Below are positions 35,039 through 42,160 of a DNA stretch of 64,000 bases, in pieces (position 1 is the stretch's first letter; every line of letters begins with the position of its first letter). The position numbers and the translations under genes were made by a program. Origin of the DNA: Rhizobium terrae (lineage in GTDB: Bacteria > Pseudomonadota > Alphaproteobacteria > Rhizobiales > Rhizobiaceae); the NCBI RefSeq assembly GCF_003425685.1, contig NZ_QJKM01000013.1, forward strand, positions 1-64,000, in the 5' to 3' direction. Under the pieces are notes generated by a model, which searched no databases, had not been told where the DNA came from, and was given only the letters and a program-made list of their open reading frames with translations.

Positions 35039-36053
35039 CTTTCAATGCGTCTTCGAGGCGCAGCCAGTCATCCCCGCCCGGAAGGCCGATCCTGAGATCG
35101 TCCGGCCTACCCTCGAACACGCGCGTGAGGATACTGCGCTCGCCAAGATGCCGGAAAAGCGTTTGCGCTCTCGGATCCCGGATGAACCTGAACAGCGATG
35201 TCCCGTCCGTGACAGGGAAGCGCGCCGTCGCCAGCAGGGCGTCGAGCCGGGCCGCATCCTCCTTCAGTTTTGCCCGCATCGTTTTCTGCCATGGAATGTC
35301 CGCCAGCGCTTCGGTCGCCACGTGCAAAGCCGGGCCGGATACGGCCCAGGGGCCAAGATGGCTTTCGATCTTCGCGACGATATCCGGATGCCCGATGGCG
35401 AAACCGAGCCGCAGGCCGGCCATGCCGTAAAACTTGCCGAAGGATCGCAGGACCACCAGGCCCCCCTGATCGACGGCGTTCGCGACGCTCTCGGCTTTGG
35501 ATACGTCCATGAAAGCTTCATCGACGACGAGCAGGCCGCCCTTTGCCCGCATCCGTGTCGCGAGCGCCAGAAGATCACCCTTTGCGATAATCCGGCCCGT
35601 CGGGTTGTTCGGATTGACGATGACCGCAAGATCGGCGTCAGCCAGGCCTTCCAGATCGCCGGTTTCCGTCACGTCGAAACCCGCAAGCCTTGCCGCCCGG
35701 GCATGTTCGGCGTAAGTCGGCGAAAGCACCGCCGCCCGAGCTTGCCGTCCGATCAGGCCCGCAACCATCGGCAGCAGGATCTGGGTGCCCGGTCCGGCCG
35801 CAAGATGCGCCGCCGAAGGCGCGCCATAGGCCGTCATCGCCAGCGCCTTCAATCTTTCCGCCAGATGCGGCTCCGGAAGGCGCGCGAAAGCATTGCCGGG
35901 TATGGGCGAGTGTGGATAGGAATAAGGGCTGATACCGGTCGAGAGATCGATCCAGGGTTCGGGGGCTTGAGGAAAGAGCACCCGGGCGCGGAAAAGATTG
36001 CCGCCGTGCTCGATCGGACCACCAACTTTATCTCCAGTCACTGGGCCTGCCAC
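35031..36053 (-). CDS. cobC: L-threonine-O-3-phosphate decarboxylase (cobalamin side chain)
   Basis: A PLP enzyme that makes (R)-1-aminopropan-2-ol phosphate, the linker of the lower nucleotide loop (CobC in P. denitrificans, CobD in Salmonella). It has 340 residues, class I/II aminotransferase fold. ISPYSYPHSPIP near the start, VNPNNPTG, LVVDEAFMDV, and the PLP Lys in RSFGKFYGMAGLRLG are clear. Its start lies only 5 bases from the divergent cobD gene, so the two are controlled from overlapping promoters. Confidence 0.95.
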   Translation of the reverse strand: MAGPVTGDKVGGPIEHGGNLFRARVLFPQAPEPWIDLSTGISPYSYPHSPIPGNAFARLPEPHLAERLKALAMTAYGAPSAAHLAAGPGTQILLPMVAGLIGRQARAAVLSPTYAEHARAARLAGFDVTETGDLEGLADADLAVIVNPNNPTGRIIAKGDLLALATRMRAKGGLLVVDEAFMDVSKAESVANAVDQGGLVVLRSFGKFYGMAGLRLGFAIGHPDIVAKIESHLGPWAVSGPALHVATEALADIPWQKTMRAKLKEDAARLDALLATARFPVTDGTSLFRFIRDPRAQTLFRHLGERSILTRVFEGRPDDLRIGLPGGDDWLRLEDALKAI

Positions 36054-36058
36054 CGCTC

Positions 36059-37027
36059 ATGTTCCTTCTTGCATTCGCCGCGCTGATCGTTGAGCGCTTC
36101 ATCGGCTACCCGGACTGGGTCTACCGCCGCATCGGCCATCCGGTGACTTGGATCGGCAGGCTGATATCCCGGCTCGATCGTGATTGGAACCGGGAGGCCG
36201 ACGATTTCGCCACACGAAAGCGCATGGGCGTTTTCGCCCTGCTCGTCATTCTCGGCCTGACCATCGTGATCGCGCTGGCGATCGAATGGGACCTGAGGGC
36301 GATCCCGCCGCTTGGGCCACTCCTGCTCGTGCTGCTGGCTGCCAGCCTGCCGGCGCAGAAAAGCCTTGAAGAACACGTGGAGGCAGTCGCCCACGCCATG
36401 AAATACGGCGGGCTCGAAGCCGGCCGCAAAGCAGTCTCCCGCATCGTCGGACGCGACCCGGAGAAGCTCGATGAAGCCGCCGTCTGCCGCGCCGCGATCG
36501 AGAGCCTGGCCGAGAATTTTTCCGACGGCGTCGTCGCGCCGGCCTTCTGGATGGGAATCGGCGGACTTGCCGGAGGAGCCGCCTACAAGGCGGCCAATAC
36601 CGCCGACAGCATGATCGGCCACAAACTGCCGCGCTACCAGGCCTTCGGCTGGGCGGCCGCCCGTTTTGATGACCTGATCAACCTGCCCGCCTCTCGACTG
36701 AGCGCTCTTCTTTTCGTCGTCGCCGCCGCATTCCTGGATCGCGCCTCGCCGAAGAACGCCATCAAGGCGGTTTTCCGCGATGCCCGGCATCACCGGTCGC
36801 CGAATGCCGGCTGGCCGGAAGCGGCGATGGCCGGTGCGCTCGGCATCGCGCTTGCCGGTCCGAGAAGTTATGGCGGCGCAATGATAGAAGCGCGTTTCAT
36901 GGGCGAAGGCGGCCGTACCCAACTCACCTATGAGGACATCCGTCGCGCCCTGAAGCTCGCCCGCGTGGCGGACGCGCTTCTGATCGGTCTTTTCGGCCTG
37001 GCTGCATGGATCATCTGGCAAGCGTAA
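36059..37027 (+). CDS. cobD: Adenosylcobinamide-phosphate synthase (CbiB/CobD)
   Basis: An integral membrane enzyme that joins aminopropanol phosphate to adenosylcobyric acid. Its 322 residues contain several hydrophobic segments (near 1-15, 58-90, 200-225, 260-285, 305-322) and conserved ERFIGYPDWVYRRIGHPVTW, ESLAENFSDGVVAPAFW, and AAYKAANTADSMIGH. It diverges from cobC, whose product supplies its aminopropanol phosphate substrate. The end overlaps convergent cobQ by 17 bases. The symbol follows P. denitrificans usage (cbiB in Salmonella). Confidence 0.95.
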   Translation: MFLLAFAALIVERFIGYPDWVYRRIGHPVTWIGRLISRLDRDWNREADDFATRKRMGVFALLVILGLTIVIALAIEWDLRAIPPLGPLLLVLLAASLPAQKSLEEHVEAVAHAMKYGGLEAGRKAVSRIVGRDPEKLDEAAVCRAAIESLAENFSDGVVAPAFWMGIGGLAGGAAYKAANTADSMIGHKLPRYQAFGWAAARFDDLINLPASRLSALLFVVAAAFLDRASPKNAIKAVFRDARHHRSPNAGWPEAAMAGALGIALAGPRSYGGAMIEARFMGEGGRTQLTYEDIRRALKLARVADALLIGLFGLAAWIIWQA

Positions 37028-38468
37028 GCAATCCGTCCAGATCGAGATGCCGTTCGATATGGTCGGCCAACCGGTCCAGCACAGTTTCGATCCCGGCTTC
37101 ATAATCGAGGACCGACGCCGTTCCGCCAAGCCGCATCAGCCAGGCGGAACGCTGGCGATCGTCGGCGAACAGGCCGTGCAGATAGGTTCCCCATACCCGA
37201 CCGTCAGCGGATATCGCGCCGTCCGCTCCGCCGCCGATCATGGAAAAGGGCCTCGAACAATCCGGTCCGAGTGTCCGCCCGACATGCATTTCATAGCCGG
37301 ATAAGGAGATTCCGTCGAAGCTGGCTCCCGAAACGGCTTCCAGCCGCTTGTCCCCGGCCAGCACCGTCTCGACATCAAGCAGGCCGAGCCCTTCGACGGA
37401 GCTTGGCGGCCCTTCGATGCCGTCAGGATCGGAAATCCTCTTGCCGAGCATCTGGTAACCACCGCACAGGCCGAGCACCCGTCCACCCCGCCGGGCATGG
37501 GCGGCGATATCGACATCGAAGCCGGCGGCCTTCAGCGCAGCCAGATCGGAAATCGTCGCCTTGGAACCGACCAGCAGCACCAGATCGCAGTCCCCTGGAA
37601 TCGCCTGCCCGTTCCGCACACGGGTGAGTTCCACATCCGGCTCCGCTTCGAGCGGGTCGAGATCGTCGAAATTGGAAATATGCGGCAGGATCGGTACCGC
37701 GATACGGATCTTCGCCCCGGCCTTGCGGGCGGATGGACCGTTGAGACCAAGCGCATCCTCGGCCGGCAATCGCGCAGCATCGGCAAAATGCGGCAGCAGC
37801 CCGATCGACCGCCAGCCGGTCAGTTCCCCGATCATCCGCATGCCATCGGCAAACAGGGCCGGGTCGCCGCGAAAACGATTGACGATGAAGCCGCGGATCA
37901 TCGCCGCATCTTCCGGTTCCAGCACCAGTTTCGTGCCGGCGAGGCTGGCGATCACACCGCCGCGGTCGATATCGCCGATCAGCACCACCGGCACGTCCGC
38001 GGCACGCGCAAAACCCATATTGGCGATATCGTTCTGGCGCAGGTTGATTTCCGAGGCGCTGCCGGCGCCCTCCACCAACACGAGGTCCGCCTTGCTGCGC
38101 AACAACTCGAAACTTTCCAGAACCCGCGGCATCAGCTTGCGCTTGAGATGCTGGTATTCATCCGCCTTGGCATTACTCTCGACCTTGCCCTGCACCACGA
38201 CCTGCGCGCCGACCTCGCTCTGGGGCTTCAGGAGCACCGGGTTCATGTGGACGCTGAGCGATACCTTGGCGGCACGCGCCTGCAGCGCCTGCGCTCGGCC
38301 GATCTCGCCGCCGTCCGCCGTCACGGCCGCGTTATTGGACATGTTCTGCGGCTTGAAAGGCAGGACCCTGAGCCCCCGCAAGGTAAAAGCGCGGGCAAGC
38401 CCGGCCACGACCAGCGACTTGCCCACGTCCGAGCCCGTCCCCTGAAACATGAGAGATCGGGCGGCCAT
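37011..38468 (-). CDS. cobQ: Cobyric acid synthase (glutamine-hydrolysing)
   Basis: Amidates adenosylcobyrinic acid a,c-diamide at b, d, e and g with glutamine and ATP. Its 485 residues divide into an N-terminal dethiobiotin-synthetase-like ATPase (MFQGTGSDVGKSLVVAGLA) and a C-terminal glutaminase with Cys in LGLCGGYQMLG and His in YLHGLFADD. PQNMSNNAAVTADGGEIGRA is a strong CobQ signature. It sits just 2 bases after cobO on the same strand, ending the cbtB-cbtA-cobO-cobQ operon that begins with a B12 riboswitch. Confidence 0.97.
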   Translation of the reverse strand: MAARSLMFQGTGSDVGKSLVVAGLARAFTLRGLRVLPFKPQNMSNNAAVTADGGEIGRAQALQARAAKVSLSVHMNPVLLKPQSEVGAQVVVQGKVESNAKADEYQHLKRKLMPRVLESFELLRSKADLVLVEGAGSASEINLRQNDIANMGFARAADVPVVLIGDIDRGGVIASLAGTKLVLEPEDAAMIRGFIVNRFRGDPALFADGMRMIGELTGWRSIGLLPHFADAARLPAEDALGLNGPSARKAGAKIRIAVPILPHISNFDDLDPLEAEPDVELTRVRNGQAIPGDCDLVLLVGSKATISDLAALKAAGFDVDIAAHARRGGRVLGLCGGYQMLGKRISDPDGIEGPPSSVEGLGLLDVETVLAGDKRLEAVSGASFDGISLSGYEMHVGRTLGPDCSRPFSMIGGGADGAISADGRVWGTYLHGLFADDRQRSAWLMRLGGTASVLDYEAGIETVLDRLADHIERHLDLDGLLTLAR

Positions 38469-38470
38469 CC

Positions 38471-39085
38471 TTAGAACTCGATGCCCGCCTGGGCCTTTAC
38501 GCCCGCCTTGAAATGATGCTTCACCAGCGTCATCTCGGTCACCATGTCGGCCGCCTCGATCAGCGCCGGTTTGGCATTGCGGCCGGTGACGACCACATGC
38601 AGGTTCGGCCGGCGGGCCTGCAATGTGGCTATGACCTTGTCGAGATCCAGATAATCGTAGCGCAGCGCGATATTGAGTTCGTCAAGGATGACGAGGTCGA
38701 TCGTCTCGTCGGCCATCAGGTCGAGCGCCTTTTCCCAGGCCTTTTCCGCCGCCGCGACATCCCGTTTCAGGTCCTGCGTTTCCCAGGTGAAGCCTTCGCC
38801 CATCGTGTGCCAGACGACGCGGTCGCCGAATACGGCAAGCGCCGGCTGCTCGCCGGTCGACCAGGCACCCTTGATGAACTGCACGACACCGACCCGGCGA
38901 TTGTTGCCGAGCATGCGCAGCGCCAGACCGAAGGCGGCCGTGGACTTGCCCTTGCCGGAGCCTGTGTTGACGATGAGAAGACCTTTTTCCAAGCTCTTCC
39001 CGGCGACTTCCGCATCCTGCACCGCCTTCCGGTTCGCCATCTTGGCGCGATGGCGCTCCTCGGTGGCCTGATCGATCTCCTTCAC
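38471..39085 (-). CDS. cobO: Cob(I)yrinic acid a,c-diamide adenosyltransferase (CobO/CobA type)
   Basis: Transfers adenosyl from ATP to reduced cobalt. The 204-residue protein belongs to the P-loop CobA/BtuR/CobO class: VNTGSGKGKSTAAFGLALR (P-loop at 41-48), VQFIKGAWSTGE, VILDELNIALRYDYLD and VVVTGRNAKPALIEAAD. Its start overlaps the cbtA stop by 4 bases, so expression is tied to cobalt uptake. The next enzyme, CobQ, is encoded directly after. Confidence 0.97.
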   Translation of the reverse strand: MKEIDQATEERHRAKMANRKAVQDAEVAGKSLEKGLLIVNTGSGKGKSTAAFGLALRMLGNNRRVGVVQFIKGAWSTGEQPALAVFGDRVVWHTMGEGFTWETQDLKRDVAAAEKAWEKALDLMADETIDLVILDELNIALRYDYLDLDKVIATLQARRPNLHVVVTGRNAKPALIEAADMVTEMTLVKHHFKAGVKAQAGIEF

Positions 39086-39849
39086 CGCGATGCAAGCCCG
39101 GCAGCCGGACGCGCGGCGATATCCTCACCGGCCCGGAATTTTTCACGTACGACCGCGGTCAGGGTACCGAGCACGGCCCAGAACACCAGGTTCGTGGCAT
39201 AGACGGCATTGACGAAACGGGCATGCAGTTCGATCGGTACATCCGTCTCATGCGTCGGTGGCAGCGGCGCGCCGATGAGATGCGGCGCGACCAGCAGCAC
39301 GATCGCCAGCGCTGCAAGCACGGCGGAACGGGTGTAGCCGATGAGGCCGAGCCCGATTGCGGTGCAGGCGGCAGTCGAAATCCACCAGACCTGGCGCGAG
39401 CCGAGTTCGGCGGCCGGCATGCCCGGCAATTCCGGCGGCAAGCCGAGACCAGGGGCGAGACTGACGGTGAGGAAACCGGCTATGCCGAACATCAGGCCGC
39501 GGCGCCAGCCGTTGAAACCGCCGAGGGCTTCCGCGATGGCGATGAGCACGAGCCCGAAGCCAACGGCCGAAAGCATGTCGGCGGCCGCAGTGTAGATGAA
39601 GCGCTCGAAGCCGTCGGCTGGTGCCCAGGCTTCCTCGTCGTGATGATGCTCTGCCGCAGGCGATGCAGCCCCGGCGGCCGGAGCCGCATCGTGGCTGTGG
39701 CCATGGCCCGCCTCCGGAGCCGCCCTCTCATAGGTTTCCGCCTGCAGGATCAGCGGCACGGTAGAAAAATGCTGTATCACGGTCATCAGCAGGCCGGACA
39801 ACAGGCCAGCGATCACCGCCGTGAAGACGATGTTACGAAACAGCGACAT
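39082..39849 (-). CDS. cbtA: Cobalt transporter subunit CbtA
   Basis: A membrane protein predicted to import cobalt with CbtB under control of B12. It has 255 residues with a first transmembrane helix at about 5-25, then a histidine-rich loop (AGHGHSHDAAPA and EHHHDEEAW, residues 48-75), and about four more hydrophobic helices. GWRRGLMFGIAGFLTVSLAP and GLGLPPELPGMPAAEL are CbtA hallmarks. It follows cbtB after about 30 bases and is coupled to cobO. The family assignment rests on B12-riboswitch context and homologues; transport has been inferred more than shown. Confidence 0.93.
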   Translation of the reverse strand: MSLFRNIVFTAVIAGLLSGLLMTVIQHFSTVPLILQAETYERAAPEAGHGHSHDAAPAAGAASPAAEHHHDEEAWAPADGFERFIYTAAADMLSAVGFGLVLIAIAEALGGFNGWRRGLMFGIAGFLTVSLAPGLGLPPELPGMPAAELGSRQVWWISTAACTAIGLGLIGYTRSAVLAALAIVLLVAPHLIGAPLPPTHETDVPIELHARFVNAVYATNLVFWAVLGTLTAVVREKFRAGEDIAARPAAGLASR

Positions 39850-39879
39850 TTTCAGAATTCCTCTCGGTGGCGAACGCGC

Positions 39880-40056
39880 TCAGTGGCAGGGGAAAGCCAG
39901 CGAATGGCGCGTATCGTGGGCCGCATTGTGGACGACTTCGAGATGCGAGAAGCCGACAAAACCGACGATGAACAGGCCGAGAAGGGCCGTCATGCCGAGG
40001 GGAATGATTTTCGAAGCGGAAACGCTGACTGCACTTGCAGCAGAATTCGTAACCAT
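39880..40056 (-). CDS. cbtB: Cobalt transporter subunit CbtB (58 residues)
   Basis: A small membrane subunit that accompanies CbtA. The 58-residue protein starts MVTNSAASAV, has one hydrophobic helix (IIPLGMTALLGLFIVGFVGF, about 17-36) and ends with the diagnostic metal-binding tail HNAAHDTRHSLAFPCH (His43, His47, Asp48, His51, Cys57, His58). It lies about 45 bases after the B12 riboswitch and before cbtA. Automated gene finders that ignore short frames may miss it. Confidence 0.93.
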   Translation of the reverse strand: MVTNSAASAVSVSASKIIPLGMTALLGLFIVGFVGFSHLEVVHNAAHDTRHSLAFPCH

Positions 40057-40100
40057 GGCTTTATCCTTTCACCCTCCGCCCGAGGGCACTTGAAGTTTTT

Positions 40101-40298
40101 CTTGCCTCTGGCAGGTCTCCTGGCTCGCGGATCGGGCGCCTTTCCCGCCTTCCCGGATTTCTCCAGTGGCTTGACGGCCGAACGGCCGTTTTGGGTAAAG
40201 ACTTTCCGCTTACAGTTGCGGGGGCAGCCGCGGGTTTGACGGCAAGTCCGTCGCACCGCATTCCCTCATAACGCCCTTCGGGCACCATAGGCTCCGTC
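40101..40298 (-). promoter_or_regulatory. Cobalamin riboswitch of cbtB-cbtA-cobO-cobQ
   Basis: On the minus strand the conserved pieces appear in order: GGAATGCGGTGCGACGGACT, CGGCTGCCCCCGCAACTGTA with AGCGG, AGCCACTGGAGAAATCCGGG, and the B12 box GCGAGCCAGGAGACCTGCC. It is followed by the cbtB ribosome binding region. Repression by adenosylcobalamin is expected, at transcription or translation level. Confidence 0.96.
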
Positions 40299-40389
40299 AA
40301 CATACACCAATTCCGCCAAGCGGCAATCGCCTTTGCGACACCCGCTGCACTCCATTGACACGGACCTGCGACCGGGCTTAGTTGAACGA

Positions 40390-40582
40390 AGACGGTCCTT
40401 TTCCGGCAACGGGAAGGGCTAAGAGAGAATGCGGTGCGGGCTTTTGTCGGCCCAATGCCGCGGCTGCCCCCGCAACTGTAGGCGGCGAGCCATCTGCCGA
40501 AGAGCCACTGGGAAATCCGGTCGACGGAAATCTGGGAAGGCAGGCAAATGGCGATGACCCGCGAGCCAGGAGACCTGCCGTT
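40390..40582 (+). promoter_or_regulatory. Cobalamin riboswitch of the DUF1636-cobW-cobN operon
   Basis: On the plus strand: GGCAACGGGAAGGG, GAATGCGGTGCGGGC, CGGCTGCCCCCGCAACTGTA with GGCGG, GAGCCACTGGGAAATCCGG, GGGAAGGCAGG, and the B12 box GCGAGCCAGGAGACCTGCC. It stands head-to-head with the other riboswitch, with about 90 bases between the two aptamers. That gap must contain both promoters. Confidence 0.96.
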
Positions 40583-40703
40583 CGATTTTCAGGCTTTGCC
40601 GGGCGGGGTGCTCCGGAAAAGTTCAGGTCATTCACCGCAGGCGGGCAAACCTTCCTGCACCGCACCCCGATTTTTTGATACCCGGCGGTAATGCGGCCCG
40701 ACC

Positions 40704-41096
40704 ATGAGTGACGAGAACAAGAACGACATCGATGTGACGATCTTCGTCTGCACGAACTGCCGCGACGAAGCGGACGGCAATATTCGGCCGGGGGTGGCGA
40801 TGATTGCGGCGCTCAAGGACGCCGCTGCCGGCAAGCCGCTCGCCGTCAAACCCGTCACCTGCCTTGCCAATTGCGAAAAAAGCCCAAGTGCTGCCTTCAA
40901 CCACCGCTCCGGCTGGTCCTATGTGTTCGGCCATCTGACGCTGGAGAATATCGACGATATCGTCACCGGCGCGATGATGCTGGCCGGGGACGAGCGCGGT
41001 TTCCTGCCCCTTCGCGGTCGCCCCGCCTGCCTGCGCGGCAAGGGCATGACGGCTCGCATCCCCCCCTTCCATCATCACGAGGACATGCCCCAATGA
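40704..41096 (+). CDS. DUF1636 family putative metal-binding protein
   Basis: A 130-residue protein found in B12 regulons of alphaproteobacteria, often before cobW. The function is not established. Cysteines are arranged CTNC (16, 19) and CLANC (53, 57) after a strand-helix pattern (VTIFVCTNCRDEA, then VKPVTCLANCEKSP). This is the pattern of thioredoxin-like [2Fe-2S] ferredoxins, so an iron-sulfur or cobalt-handling role is possible. The C-terminus ends with a His cluster (FHHHED). It is the first gene after the riboswitch and overlaps cobW by ATGA. Confidence 0.88.
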   Translation: MSDENKNDIDVTIFVCTNCRDEADGNIRPGVAMIAALKDAAAGKPLAVKPVTCLANCEKSPSAAFNHRSGWSYVFGHLTLENIDDIVTGAMMLAGDERGFLPLRGRPACLRGKGMTARIPPFHHHEDMPQ

Positions 41097-42142
41097 GCGT
41101 CAATTTCGCCAACAAGTTCGATCGCGTTCCCTGCACCGTCGTCACCGGTTTTCTCGGTGCCGGCAAGACGACGCTGATCCGCAACCTGATCGAAAACCTC
41201 GAGGGCAAGCGGCTGGCGATCATCGTCAACGAATTCGGCGATGTCGGCATCGACGGCGAAGTGCTGAAAGGCTGCGGCATCGAAAGCTGCCCGGATGACA
41301 ATATCATCGAACTCGCCAACGGCTGCATCTGCTGCACCGTGGCGGACGATTTCGTGCCGGCGATCGACCAGATCCTCTCCCGCCAACCGCGCGTCGATCA
41401 TATCCTGATCGAAACCTCGGGCCTTGCCCTGCCGAAGCCGCTCGTGCAGGCCTTCCAGTGGCCGGATGTCAAGGCGCGCGTGACGGTGGATGGCGTCGTC
41501 GCCGTGGTGGACGGCGTCGCACTTGCCGAAGGCCGCGTCGCCGACGACCATGACGCGCTGGAAACCCAGCGTCAGGCGGACGGCTCGATCGACCACGACG
41601 ACCCGGTCGAGGAGGTTTTCGAGGATCAGGTGGCATGCGCCGACATGATCGTGCTCACCAAAAGCGATCTGCTCACCGCGGACGGTCTTGCCGCGGCAAG
41701 GGAGCGCGTCTCGGCCCATCTGCCGCGGGCGGTGAAAATCGTTTCGGCCGCCAACGGCGTGATCGACCCGGCCGTTCTGGTCGGCCTCGGCCTCGCCGTC
41801 GAGGACGATATCGAAAACCGCAAGACCCATCATGACGACGAACTGGACCACGATCACGACGATTTCGACAGCTTTGTCGTCGATCTGGCCGCCGTGACGG
41901 ATGCCGAGGCGCTCGCCGCCCGCATCTCCGCGACCGCGGAAGCGGAAAACGTGCTGCGCATAAAAGGCTTCGTGGAAGTCGCGAACAAGCCGATGCGCCT
42001 GCAGGTCCAGGCGGTAGGATCGCGCGTGAACCACTATTTCGACCGCGCTTGGGGCGCAAACGAGCCTCGCCGGAGCCGCCTCGTGGTGATCGGCGAAAAG
42101 GGCATCGACCGCGCGGCGATCGAAAGGATGCTGGCCGCTTGA
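41093..42142 (+). CDS. cobW: CobW GTPase, cobalt chaperone for cobalamin synthesis
   Basis: A G3E-family GTPase thought to deliver cobalt to the CobNST chelatase. It has 349 residues with Walker A TGFLGAGKTTLI (18-29), the metal motif GCICC (77-81), the Glu in VNEFGDVGIDGE, and TKSDL for guanine. A His/Asp-rich stretch (HHDDELDHDHDD, about 245) is typical of these metallochaperones. The C-terminal CobW domain includes RIKGFVEV and AVGSRVNHYFDR. It overlaps the preceding gene by ATGA and lies 18 bases before cobN. Confidence 0.97.
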   Translation: MSVNFANKFDRVPCTVVTGFLGAGKTTLIRNLIENLEGKRLAIIVNEFGDVGIDGEVLKGCGIESCPDDNIIELANGCICCTVADDFVPAIDQILSRQPRVDHILIETSGLALPKPLVQAFQWPDVKARVTVDGVVAVVDGVALAEGRVADDHDALETQRQADGSIDHDDPVEEVFEDQVACADMIVLTKSDLLTADGLAAARERVSAHLPRAVKIVSAANGVIDPAVLVGLGLAVEDDIENRKTHHDDELDHDHDDFDSFVVDLAAVTDAEALAARISATAEAENVLRIKGFVEVANKPMRLQVQAVGSRVNHYFDRAWGANEPRRSRLVVIGEKGIDRAAIERMLAA

Positions 42143-42160
42143 AACGGCCTCGAGGAAGGC

